From Breviolum minutum Mf 1.05b.01 (Eukaryota; Sar; Dinophyceae; Suessiales; Symbiodiniaceae), in NCBI GenBank assembly GCA_000507305.1, contig DF239337.1:161321-225320 (forward strand): a stretch of 64,000 nucleotides of DNA, written 5' to 3'. How positions within the stretch are numbered: the stretch's first letter is position 1; each line of letters opens with the position of its first letter. The translations under genes and the position numbers were made by a program. The notes below the pieces were generated by a model. The model saw only the letters and a list, made by a program, of their open reading frames with translations. It ran no database searches and was not told where the DNA came from. Positions 23,901 through 35,219 of this stretch are shown here, piece after piece.

Positions 23901-25352
23901 CCTAAAGCTTGGCTGCGGACATCCAATTGAAACTACGGTGAAATGTGACGCGCCTCCAGCATTTTTGGGCCAAGCACCTAGCAAATCGAAGCTGAGACTC
24001 TTTGTTTATCATATATATCCATCATGGTTTCTTTGAAAGAAACACCCCTGAAGTTAAATATGGAATCCCAAAACTGTTGGTTTGGGTCTATGTTTATTCT
24101 TGTCTAAGGAGATATTCTCTCCTTGTTCCATGTTAAACTTTGGGGATAAAAATTGCAAGGTTTTCCTATAACCAAAGGGTTGTTTGACCATGGTTTTGCC
24201 TACACCAACCTTAACCACCATTTAGACCATTCCACCCTCTGAAAACTAACATGACAATGGAAAACCAACCATTTGAAGAGGCATCTACCATCAAAATTGG
24301 TGGATTTTTCAATTGTCATGTTAGTTTTGGGGGGAGGTAAATGAGTTTTGCTCCTAGCTGATGAGGTGCTCCGGCTTGGGGTAAAAGGTAACCAATCAAT
24401 AGTGAGTGGACAGTACTTACCCCATACCATCCATGTATGGTATACCTACATTTGGTTGATTTTCTCTAGTAAATGCAGGTAAATATACCATACATAAAAA
24501 GCTATGTGTACAAAAAATCCGATTTCGGATACAATCATTTTATCAACAACAAGGACCGGACCTGCCAATCTTTGGAGGCAAATTGAAGATTTCTTTTTGA
24601 AGAACGAATACTCCCCGGAAAACTACCATGTCCCATGAAAATCAATGGTTGGAAGATGTATTTCCTATTGAAATAGTCTCTTTTTTAGGGAACATGTTAG
24701 TTTTCAGGGGTGTAACTTGAATCTTGAGCCGAATCTCTCTACTCAATCCCACAATCAAAAATCTGACGAGTCATTCGGATTCTTGCAGGTATCCGTCACC
24801 TGATGAGTACATTGGCTCTTCCAGGAAGCAAACATGGTGACTCTATAGATGTGTCCTGGAAAACTCACTCCCCAATTGAGCAAGCATAATCCTATCTTGC
24901 AAATATCCCACCAGAAAGCTACCCAACAAACCCAGATTCTGAAGTAGGGAATTAGATCATCAAAGATTTACTATTAGATATAGTGTCTCAAAAAAAAATC
25001 ATTCCCACTACTGCACACTGCCTATCTTTTTAGAGAAAAATCCCATCCAAAACTGAAGGTTCCTTCATCGACCTCCATCGAGGATTCCCGTGCGCACCAT
25101 ATGTCCATGGCAAAGTGCCCAATATATTTTCACAACTTGGCGTGTAGCAAACTGCAACCTGGGATAAGCAAGCTGGAGACCTTATATATTTATATATACA
25201 TACATCTTTTGGGGTATATAAAAATTACAATCGTGGAGGGTGTCAAATTTCAGCCCCCGGTTCTGTTTTTGGTGGTTAAGGAGCTCCAATTTCAGACCAT
25301 TGGAGGATTTGGGTGAATATATGTGTGCATGATATCAGTACAAACGGAGGGC

Positions 25353-25393
<41 letters not shown>

Positions 25394-28300
25394 GAATTAA
25401 ATATGAGATGCATCTTCAAATGATTGTGTTTCCTTCGGCATGTTAGTTATCGGGGGTGCAATATATATATTTACACATATATATATGTGTGTATGATATC
25501 AGTAAAAACGTAGGGCAAACAACAACAAAAGACTTGGAAAAATATGTTGCGTATAGCTGAGACCTGGAACCTGGCTGTCCACAATTTTCATTTCCTGAGA
25601 TGCAGTATGGAATGATGGCACCCCGTTGTAAACTCCAAACTACTCCCCCAAAGGATGCTGAAGGATTTTTTTTTTCCAGCATATAGTCCCGGATGACAGA
25701 GTTATAGATTTGGCCCTAAACCATTTAAAACCAACCCCTGGAAACCAATATTTAAATCCAGCTTGGTACCATCTGTGGCTCTGTTTCCGAACATGTATAG
25801 GGGACACGTCTGAAAAAAATGAATGATTTTGTATAGATATCTTTGCCTTCTTGGCTCCCTTCGCTCCTCTCGCTGGTCTTAAAACCAAGTCATCTTTTCC
25901 AAAACACAGCAAATCTTTGCAAAACAAAGCTGCTGTTGATGAAAGAAATCCTGCACCAGTTTTGGGGTTACTTCACCATCATTTGATCACATTGACTAAA
26001 TTAATGATTATTATATAATTGATGACCAAATTAATGATGAGTCCCATTGCATATACCAACTGGGGCCTCCGATTGCATTGCCTCAGTGTTGCATCCATGT
26101 ATTCGTATGTTGGGACGTGTTCCATCACTTTGCAAATTTAAATTCACACCAACTAACCCACCTGAAAATGGTCGCAAGGCTTGAAATGGATAATGACATA
26201 TCGTTTTCGTTTGCTCGCCACCAAGCACCACCAAAGCTTTGAAGGCTTTAGCAACCACGCTCCAAACAAAACAATAAAACTCGGGATGCCCTCCCCCCCT
26301 GCAAGTGAAGCTTAATAGGGATCCCTTACTAAAAAAGGAATATGTAATCCTGAGCATTACTGAGAGTGGGAGCATCACAAAAATAAAACACACCAAAAGT
26401 CAGAAATAGACCACAACAATTGACCAACAAATTGCCTTTTTGCAAGGCATGGCACTTGGATAAGTAGAGGCCTTTATAGCTCGTTGCACACAGGACAGCT
26501 CCTGAAGGAATTCATCCAGTGAGCTAAGGAGAAACCAACAACTTATCGAATTTCCGAGATGTTACTTGTTGCTTACTGGCATAGGGATTCCCATATCATG
26601 CACAAATATAACACAATATAACCAATACGCCATTAAGTAATGTGTCAACCCACCCATACAGGGCAAATATAGGGATCCGATATATGTTTCATATATGTTC
26701 ATGTATATATGTTCATAACCCCCCAAAGCCCAAAGCTTAAGATAATCTATTCGACCGATTACATAAGCCATACAAACTGATGTTTGTTTCACTGCTCAAG
26801 TTGATTTGTTGGCAAGGATTCGGTTTACCAACCAGGATTTCGCGCCATGGTCTCATCAAGTTTTTCTTGGTCAGCTGACAGTACCCTGATTTACCCTCCC
26901 TACAAAGAACATAGCAGCTGGAAATGATGGGTGGAAAACAATCCAGCTTCCTTGTGGGAGGCCAAAAGGAAACTTTTCAGGAGCTGTAGGATAATGAAAC
27001 TCACCTACTGTACCTGCTACCAACATGGTGATGTTGCAACCAAAGAGTGCAACATAAAGTTTACCATAGATCTGGGGTCAGTTTGAATATTTCACTGCAA
27101 CCTGGATGTCCATGGATTTTCTCATAATTTCCTTGAAATCAAGTAAAAGTTCGGCAACAAAAACAGTTGAATGGGATATCTATCACGGATCATGCGTTTG
27201 TCTCGTGGTCCTGAAGTATTGCGATCCAAACGATGAAGAAGACCATACTGATGTGAAGGATCTCTGCAAACCTCAGAGGCACAAGACATTCAAGACACAT
27301 CCCGATCACAATGCTAAAACCGAAAACCAATGTCTCAAAAGAAACAAAGTCCATCACATGAACCACATTATGGAATCATGGGTTAAATGATGTCAAATGG
27401 TAAACTTTGGATGTTTACTGCTTCGTAGTTTACCGTCAATGAGATCAACTAATTCAATTCCTTGCCATTCTGGTCACATGATGAAACATTCCGTAGAATA
27501 TGCCTATAGGCCTATAGGACATGACCCACCTTAACTTACAATATCCACCATGTAATTAAACATGAGCTTAGCCCACATCATGTGGAAATTGAACACCAAC
27601 AAACTCTCTTGAAGGCAACAATCATCCAAACTAACCAGTGATTCTGGGCTCCTAAGGTTCTTAAGCTTCTAATTTTACTAGAAATTGGTTGTAATTCCCA
27701 GCTCCTTTGCCCAAATGATCCGTCTATACGCCCTATGAAATACAGTTACGTTGGCATTGATCATTGGGCATCAAAATGGTTATTTTATGTCACAAAGTAA
27801 ATACAGATATATATATATATACTTATTCCGATGAATCATCAGGTTTAGCCGATTTGAAGGTTTGGTCACAGGTGTTATTGTGTCACAAGTTCTTCCAGTT
27901 TTCATGAATGATACCTATAATAGGCATTAATAGGCTAGTATAGACATCACAATCTTCACTAGCAGTTTAGCAGTGAACCATGGCTTGATTAAGGATGTAC
28001 CGTAATTTTCATCTGCACCTTAAGTATATACCCGCTAGTATAACTAAAATGCCAATGAAAAAATGAACCCTTTTGAAGATGCATTCCGTATTGAAAATAT
28101 TTGAACATGTGGATGTTCCAATTGCCATGATTCATGTCAGTTTGGCGAAGTGAAATTATACATTTCCAAAGATTTCCCGCAGCATTCATCTGGGTTCTCG
28201 GACTTGATAGCTACACCCAAGGTGTTCTTTCACCTGCGCAGCGGGGGGAAACTGAGGCAGGCCAAGAGTGCCATAAATGCTACAAAACAAGGTGCTGGTT

Positions 28301-31300
28301 GAGACCACCCCGGATTGAAACGAATAGTCAGAGTTTAATTGTCCCCAGATTTGGGGGTTACAGTATGTATTTTCCTGTGGGGTGACAACATGGCAACTAG
28401 TTGGAGAACAAGAACCTCATGTAACCTTACTAAACCAAGGACCTTGCCTGGGTACTTTTTTCGAGAATCCGGCATGTGCCCCCTTCCGGTCTCCAAGAGA
28501 CCCCTTCAGCCTTGCCAAGTAAACCAACATGGCCCATCATAACCATGGTGGATGACTGCGCTTCAGTTTTGTTTCGCACGCGGGCATTGCTCAAACAAAA
28601 ATGACACTCTGCATGCGAAAGAAGAGGTGCCTTTTAAGAAAGGCACCGACTGAAATGGCTCGAAAGGCACCCACTGCTGGCAAACAAAGAGTGCTAATGC
28701 CATTCGATGCCAAAACTCCATTGAAACTGAAACTCATATCATCATACATAATCCCTGTCATGTGATGACATTTAAGTAAAAAAATAGTCAGGTGCTCTTC
28801 AAGCTGTGTCTTTCAGTCCGGGTTGCATGTGTGATCTCTGCCCTTTTTATCTTCCAAAGTCTTCCCTGTACTTTTGATGTTGCTGAGGACCCAAGCGACA
28901 ATAAATGTGGAAAAATGTAAATCACTCAGTGATTTGGTGGTTGGTTGCTTGATTGGTTGCTTATTGGGTAGTTGCCTAGATGGTGCCTTCATCTTCTCAC
29001 AACCAGAGCGTCTACCGGGTCTTCCAGCGCACGTGCTGGGCATGCTGAAAAGATTTTTCCCTGGCAAGTTCGTAAAGGTCGCGCTGAAAAAAGTTTGGCA
29101 CAAGTATCATTGGAAAAATACCTTGAATCCAAAACGATTTCAGCATACATGAGTACGCAATGACAAAATATCGTACATAAAGACATCTTCGCAGGGACGA
29201 AAGCACACAAACACATAGCCAACATTCCGTCAAATGATGCCATGATTGAGTATTTATGAATAAAAACTAATCAAACAAACAGTATAATCAACCAAAAACA
29301 GTACTAACACCATATTGCGAAACTATGTCGGATCTTCTGCAGGGCTTGCCTTTTTTGCAGAGCGTCGTGTACTGCACATCACCCAGTCAGTATATCGGCG
29401 GCATTCTACCTTTGATGGATGCAATTCAACCAACCGCCATGATCACGACTTCTTGACAACAAGCCATATAAGCCGTAGGATGTTGCTGGCGTGATGCAAG
29501 CATCCATTTCACTAAGAACCACGAACTTCTATATAACTAATCATGAAACGTATAGGGGCTATAAATATATATATATATATATATTATACTTGGGTTTTCG
29601 ATTGAATACACTTGTAAATAAGCAAAAACAAAAACAGGGTATTCTACCGTAGCTTCTCTTGATATCACCGGATTTTCTACTTCTTTCCAACGTTTCTTGT
29701 GCGAGCGGACCGCAAAACGTCAATTTCCTTCACTGGAAAATTGCATGCAAACGCCACCTGCACACTTCATGAAGGGTTCAAAAAACTTGTGGCTAAAATC
29801 GCTTCTTGTCTTAAGCCCCAAATGCAATGCATCACATCTTGTAGAATCAGGAGACATTATTGGGGCAAAGATGGCAAAGTGAGCATTGCCTAAGAGCTTG
29901 AGGCAAAGATTGGAGAAACTTTGGGTTCGATAAATGGTGGCGAAAAAGACCCTGAAAATGGCCACATTGGGATGATGACAATGACTTGTGGCGGGTGATC
30001 GTGGAAATCGTGGAAACACAAGACCAAACGTAACAAGACCGAAACCATGTTTTTTTTGTTGAAGGGCCGCATGACCCATGACTGACTTTACATTCAATGC
30101 GATCATACATATACATATACCTTGATCTTCCAGATATGTAAAATTATTGTATTTTTTCTGCCTTTGGGTAGTCTTTTTGGTGAAAAGGGCAACTTTTCTA
30201 AACACTTGGAAGATCCAAATACACATACCAAAAATCGCCCCTCAAATATTTACCTATGAAGGTGGCCGGTTGGGGCAAACATCTCGATATAAACAATGCA
30301 AACTGGAGGATACCAGGATACACGATAGATGAACGTATGGGATGGCCATCTTGGAGGACGGCATCTGAAAGTAGCTTTCATGCACCATGGCAGCAGGATG
30401 TAACCTTTTCCCCTTTTTTTGGCAGGATTTGTTCAGAGCGAGTTCGCCTGTCAACCTTTTTGTTAACAAACTTACCTGCTTTGGAATGACCGAATGACAC
30501 TTCCAAAAACAGGCTGCAAAACCCTTGACCCGTCATTCGGCTGCAATTTTCCGAAAGATGTTTACAGGTTAGAGTTGTACCTTTTAACATGTTTCAACCA
30601 TTCGGCAGGTAATCGGACTTAATCTACCACTGCGCTCTGCCCCGCAGTTCTTCACCCCAGCCCTGCCACTGTATCAGTCAGCCGACAGGGCTCCCCATCT
30701 TTCAAGAAAAGCTCAGCAGTGCAACCAGACCAGAGATCCCCTTTAAAAATACAACAAAACAAGACACATGCTCTGGTTGAAACAACTTGGAACCTGTTTT
30801 CAAAAACCCTTCTGATATTGTCAAAATACAAATTGCTCAAATAGATCGAAAACAACACAACAACAAAACATTTGCATAAGTTAAGTACGAGTATGACAAG
30901 TATGTTTGACTCTTGACATGAATATATGGGGATTACTAACTGACTAGTAGCACTGCAGCCATCCACGAATCCAGGTCAAGTAAAACCTCAGCGGTGGAAT
31001 GCCACAACTAATGCACAACATCCCTCTTGAATTCATTGGGTTTAACATAATGTCGGTTTTCAAAAAACAAAAAATCATACTCCATGGAAGTTTAACATAG
31101 CCCCTGAAAATGTAGCATCTCAAAAGGAGAGTAGTCCTCTAACTATCATTTCTCAGGGGCTATGTTAAACTTCAGGGGTGTAGTATATGGTAAAACTGTA
31201 AAAACAACTTTATTATAGTATGGAACCTGGCAAAAAATGGCGATTAGTTGCATATCATATATGTGATTTGTTCTGTGGATTGTGCTGCTTCAACTGATCG

Positions 31301-33277
31301 GGATTGCTTTCCCATAGAATTCAACGCACCGACCCGTTTTTAGCGCCCAGCAAAGGCTCAACCCCGGAGCATAAGCACGGGTAACGGAGCATCTTTGCAT
31401 GATCAATATTCATATGCCGTATTTTGGCTATCCCCCAAGCAACAAAACACTACAACACAACAAGATCAAACAAACTCCCCAAAACCATCCAAATCTATCT
31501 TAAAGGAGATCCCGGAATTTAAATCTGGCATTGCAGTCGTTTTTTCTTTTAAGGGGTTGTAAATATAAATTGTGGAATGCAGTGCCATTTTTTCAGATGA
31601 AGATATGTTTCGTGTTCCTCAAAAATATCATTCTAGCCAGTTGACCATTTCAGTATCTAATAGGGTGACTGTTGCCGGGAAGGGGGGACAACCCAAGTCA
31701 TACCACAAAATGCCTTGGAATTTCCACAGCAACATGATCCCCGGCTCCCTGTACATCAAGGGCACTAAGCACCAGCAACCATGGCTGCCGCCTGCCGTTT
31801 GCGTGCCTCAGAGTTCATGATGGAAGAAATCCTGCACAACCTGACATGTATGACACCCTGTAAATACTGGGAGATTTACAGGGTGTCAACTGATGCAGGA
31901 TTTCTTCCATTAACAGTAGTCGCATGACCCACCTGCACCTTTTTAGATAGAGATTTATGTTGGATTCTGGATTGTTTTGATTAGAGCATCATTCAGTGTG
32001 AGAAGTCATGAAGTAACAATCATAAATCAATCCTCAAGTGATGATGTGTTCTTGAATTGGTGAAGAACTTTGATTGAACCGCCTCCTTCCACGTGTTCAA
32101 GTTCTTCGATTCAAACTGACCCTTCAAACCTACACACATGGCATTTTGGGCTTAGGGGTAGCCTCCTGGGAATTAACATATCCCCTTTTTGAAAGCACTT
32201 TTGAGTCGATGATTTTCCTTTTCCCAAAGGTGGGATATGTTAAGCACCCTAGAGGGCACCCTGGTTTTGAATGACAACCGACTTGAGTTGCACAATATCA
32301 TCCCACCTTGAAATGGGTAGGAAGCACCAAATGAGGGCAAATGCAACGAAACATTCCAGCACCTTTAAATAAAGGGTGCCAATTAAGTCCTAAAGGATGG
32401 TGAATTGACACAACGGAATCATTTGGCACTTTGAAGGTGTGAGAGAGAAGATATACCCTCCAGGGTAACGAAACTGAAATACATAAAAAAGATTGAAGAC
32501 AAAGATAATCATCTTCAGAATTGCATTTTGCAGGGCAAAGTGAAGTTCAACCCCCATGCTGTGATTTTTTTGGGGACTAGACATTTTGCGCCGCAATATC
32601 GGGCCCGCTCTTCTGGGCTTCTTGGGTACTCACGCCCATGACATAATAAACCGGGGTTTATTAAGGTGAAGTTGGTATTGAACTCTTACATGTTTGATAG
32701 CCCAACAGATCACACAAACAGGTCCACCACCACGAAAAAATCTATCATGCTGAGAAGTCTCAAGCGCGCGCTCACGGTTTGCCTCTCAAGAAACAAGGGG
32801 CAGGCCAGGAGAAGAAATTATGAACTGCAAAAACCACCCTTCTCCCTCTACAAGGACAAGGCTAGACTGCAAAGTTAAAGCATCCTTCCAGTAAATCATG
32901 GAAAATCCTTGTTGGCAGCTGGGGTGGAAGCTAGGGCTTGGTTGACCGGTCTCTCTCTCTCTCTCTCCAGCACACCGGTCACAAATAACAAATGCGAGGC
33001 CATAGTCCAACGCAATCCAGCAAAGCAGGGTTGCGACACTTGGGCCACGTATCTGGTTGGGCAACCAGGGTTCACTTAAAGGGATACGAGAAAGCTGATA
33101 TATTCCCCAACTAAGTTTGTTTTTTGTCATACTCACTTTACCCTGCCTTTATAATTTGAAAGAAAAACAACAACAACTTTTCCGCTTACTTTCGGATGCG
33201 CATCTACGCCTCTTTACTCTGGGGAAACTGTTTCAGCAGTTGACGCGGCCAATACGCTTCCCCAAACCAAGCATCAT
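20980..33277 (-). CDS. multi-pass membrane protein, unidentified (possibly more than one gene)
   Basis: No family is recognised. The start is the ATG at 33277 (MMLGLGK), 102 bp after the previous stop. The end is DWKKHLKK then TAA at 20980-20982. No stop/start pair was found between, so it is modelled as one gene. Probable membrane exons: about 33075-32990 (WIALDYGLAFVICDRC), 32800-32728 (SARLRLLSMIDFFVVVDLF), 32590-32455 (LQNAILKMIIFVFNLFYVFQ), 28310-28234 (CFVAFMALLACLSF), 27370-27205 (VFGFSIVIGMCLECLV and ISMVFFIVWIAIL), 27090-27015 (KLYVALFGCNITMLVAG), 26290-26175 (VVAKAFKALVVLGGEQ), 23215-23125 (LLCVVLVKLMVLFALQW). Probable soluble, Cys-bearing exons: 30740-30655 (GDLWSGCTAELFLKDGE) and 29880-29740 (DSTRCDALHLGLKTRSDF). 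Tail exons: 25925-25845 (basic), 23460-23350 (SEPWFKGEVVWVSGQLKD), 22440-22330, 21640-21485 and 21105-20980 (AGWIQQVLHLLGPCDEPVSL). Junction phases were mostly not checked. Confidence 0.5.
21124..21228. mobile_element. family C element
   Basis: Ends are CCCCTGGAAGATTAACATGG and the inverse CCATGTTAATCTTCCGGGG, with the inner repeat GGTTTGGAAGATCATTTTCC. It is intronic. Confidence 0.85.
21252..21354. mobile_element. family B element
   Basis: Ends are TACTGTTGATGGAAGAAATC and CAGCCATCAACAGTA, with the core CTTATCCCATTATTTACAG. It lies 24 bp from a family C element in the same intron. Confidence 0.85.
21810..21907. mobile_element. family A element
   Basis: It starts CTGGTTGGTGGTTTCAACCC and ends GAAGCCAACACCTAG, with the core TTAGCCAAAATGGGAATC. 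Confidence 0.85.
23241..23330. mobile_element. family B element, one arm degraded
   Basis: The right arm GGGATTTCTGAACCATCAAC then GCAGTA is intact; the left arm keeps ATCCTGCACCAGTTG. On the transcribed strand it begins at the probable donor of the exon at 23460-23350, where GTACTG could itself be the GT donor. Confidence 0.65.
23775..23883. mobile_element. family C element, diverged
   Basis: It carries TTGAACATGGAACCTGAAAA and the partial inverse TTTTCAGATTCAATTTTAAT, with GGTTTGCAATAGGAATCTTC inside. Confidence 0.6.
24044..24152. mobile_element. family G element
   Basis: It begins ACACCCCTGAAGTTAAATAT and ends TTCCATGTTAAACTTTGGGG. Confidence 0.65.
24232..24337. mobile_element. family D element
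   Basis: Arms are CTGAAAACTAACATGACAAT and ATTGTCATGTTAGTTTTGGG, with the inner AACCATTTGAAGAGGCATCT core. Confidence 0.85.
24421..24497. mobile_element. family E element
   Basis: Arms are CCATCCATGTATGGTATACC and GGTAAATATACCATACAT around the core CTACATTTGGTTGATTTTC. Confidence 0.8.
24610..24714. mobile_element. family D element
   Basis: Arms are ACTCCCCGGAAAACTACCAT and AACATGTTAGTTTTCAGGGG, with AATCAATGGTTGGAAGATGT inside. It is the closest relative of the interrupted D copy at 57223-57868. Confidence 0.85.
25357..25393. repeat. AAC microsatellite
   Basis: Twelve or so AAC units in an intron of the membrane-protein gene. Confidence 0.85.
31083..31183. mobile_element. family G element
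   Basis: Arms are GAAGTTTAACATAGCCCCTG and CAGGGGCTATGTTAAACTTC, a near-perfect 20-bp pair. It is intronic. Confidence 0.85.
31815..31918. mobile_element. family B element beside a splice acceptor
   Basis: Arms are TGATGGAAGAAATCCTGCAC and TGCAGGATTTCTTCCATTAA. On the transcribed strand its end lies about 12 bp before the AG-G acceptor of a short exon at about 31805-31758. Confidence 0.8.
32951..32967. repeat. CT/GA run at a probable GA splice donor
   Basis: On the transcribed strand GAGAGAGAG follows directly after the exon reading CDRCAG, so the run itself appears to be the donor end of the intron. Confidence 0.5.
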
Positions 33278-33378
33278 ATCATTAATTACAAGGGTTGATT
33301 GAAGAATAATCTGCGTGAATTATATAAAAATTGAAAATACATTTGACAACTTGAACTCAGGGTATTTTGGGTACTAAA
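33278..33378 (-). promoter_or_regulatory. intergenic spacer, about 101 bp
   Basis: It lies between the TAG at 33379-33381 and the ATG at 33277, the same compact spacing as elsewhere. No motif is recognised. Confidence 0.5.
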
Positions 33379-35127
33379 CTAAACCACCTTCTCGGGAATG
33401 GTTTCGATCCTTGCCAGCTCCCTCACGAGACCATCAACAGTACTGTGCCGGATGTTAACTTGGAAAATGGAGATTTCGTTCGCACAGGCCCTTCATCATA
33501 TGGTTCTCATCATAAGTAAATTCATCTTATGGTTCTCATCAACATTCAAACTTATATTTACCTGAAGTGCAAAAGTATAGAAAGTGGAAACACAAATCTC
33601 CAGCTCTATCCCATAGGATCCATGTATGGTATATTTACCTATTGATTTCTCATCAAAATCAACCATTCATGGGTAAATATACCACCCTCGGCATCCAGTC
33701 ATAGTCAGAGATTGAGGTGTCCAATCACAATCTCAGCATAGTATTTAGGTTCCATAACCATTCTCAGAAGCAAGGATCCCTGGGTGCCAGCTACATGGAT
33801 CTGTCATGGGTATGACCAATCTACCTCTTCTGCCAATAGCTATGGGGATCAGAAACGTGGCGATCCGCCTGAATCACCTCCTGGATATTTGGAGATGGAG
33901 CAGCCGCCTGCCAATGGCTGAAGTTGTGACCCCCTGACAAACCGTTTTTTTTAATAAGAATTTCACACCGCTTAGCCAAGTCTAGCTTGGTTTCGGGGAA
34001 TTTTTGTGTGTGTTTTGATTGAAACTGCTCAGTTTTTGTTCAACCCCTCCCATTTTATAAGTAAACCTAATGCTTGGGTGAAAATTAAAGCACTTTCAGA
34101 GCCATCACTTACTTCCAGGGCCATCCCCCAGTCCCAACAATGCCAATGCAATCGTGGGTCTGGGATACGCACAAGGTAATCCAAAGTATGTGATATTTTT
34201 GTTGTGCCGTTGAAGTTTGAAGGCTTTTGGGGTATTCCTTTGGTTGGTGAATTGATGGTTAGCTGGTGCTTAGATAACCTTGGGCATCTGCAATATGCAA
34301 GGGGGTTCTTATTTGGTGATCTACCTAAATTGAATTGAATAGACCCAACCCAAACTCATACCAACAACTAGTCACCTGAACTCTACAAGTACCAATCACC
34401 GTTTCTAGTGGACAGTAGCATGCATTGATATACACGATTTACCCAGCATCGGCTAGGTTAAAACAATTGAACTCCTCTTAGCTCAAATGTTTCGCCAGTG
34501 CAGACTGTTTATACGAGCAAAGCACTTGATAATTGAGAAATTGTCTTTTGTCACATGGGTGATGATAATGTATATACAAATTAAAAAAATATATATCATA
34601 TTGTCAAGTCAAATTACGATATTTTCAGAATGAAGGGCGTTCTATATGATTTACCTTTGGGACTTTCCCTCACCTGACGTCAATACGGAGACCGTATGAT
34701 ACACTGATCTGATATGATATAATCAGCATTTGAGGCGGTGGGTATGGCTTCAAATATGCTTGATGTCCTGCCCGCACATGAACAACTTCATCGCACCAAC
34801 AACAAAGCGCAGCACAACGCCGGTACTCCGCAACACCTTTTCCGAACTGCCATCGCGGCCACCGCCGCTGAGGGGTGACAAAAGATACCACCGAAAGCCA
34901 CTCACCGGGCAAAAGGCAACTAGCCCTTATTCTAAGACATTCCGTCGAGATACTTTTTGTTTAACAATTGATTGAGTCACCTCCTTCTTTAAGAAGGATC
35001 TGTCACTGCTCCTTGGGCATTGGCTCACTAAGCCAAAAGCAAAAGAAACCAATAAAACAACTCTTAAAAAACAAAAACAAACAGCGTTCTTCCCCAGGGA
35101 CATACCATAGGAACTGGCATCACTCAT
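33379..35127 (-). CDS. small unidentified protein (about 100-130 residues)
   Basis: The family is not recognised. The start is ATG 35127, 93 bp after the SHMT stop. Exon 1 (35127-35106) reads MSDASSYG and ends at GTATGT. A tiny second exon of about 20 bp (near 34930-34910) would read LVAFCP and end at GTGAGT. Exon 3 (about 34860-34775) reads VLRSTGVVLRFVVGAMKLF then MCGQDIK, with a GC donor. Exon 4 (about 34175-34120) reads PTIALALLGLGDGPG and ends at GTAAGT. A further exon (about 33920-33830) reads HVSDPHSYWQKR and ends at a GT donor. The last (about 33425-33379) reads ELARIETIPEKVV then TAG. One short hydrophobic stretch may be a membrane segment. The exon 4/5 junction is unresolved. The strand opposite exon 3 is also open, but all neighbours are on minus. 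Confidence 0.55.
33607..33695. mobile_element. family E element
   Basis: It carries CCCATAGGATCCATGTATGG and the inverse arm CATGGGTAAATATACCA. About 80 bp of flank to its right (to about 33775) resembles the flank of the E copy at 37050-37595, so the repeated unit is longer than the hairpin. Confidence 0.8.
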
Positions 35128-35219
35128 CACAAACAAACGCTTAGTGACTGCAGGTTACCAAACCTCCAAAGGGCGGATCTTTCTGCCATCAAACCCACTG
35201 GTCAGCAACCTGCAGGTCC
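35128..35219 (-). promoter_or_regulatory. intergenic spacer, about 92 bp
   Basis: It separates the SHMT stop (35220-35222) from the next ATG (35127). No promoter-like motif is seen. Confidence 0.5.

Noticed and set aside
24722-24735. CTTGAGCC reminiscent of an inverted splice leader
   Set aside because: Only eight bases agree; the rest does not match a leader relict, and it lies inside an intron.
34730-34975. Plus-strand open frames over 34730-34975
   Set aside because: GC-rich stretch open in several frames on both strands; the minus reading joins neighbouring exons in phase, and all neighbours are minus.
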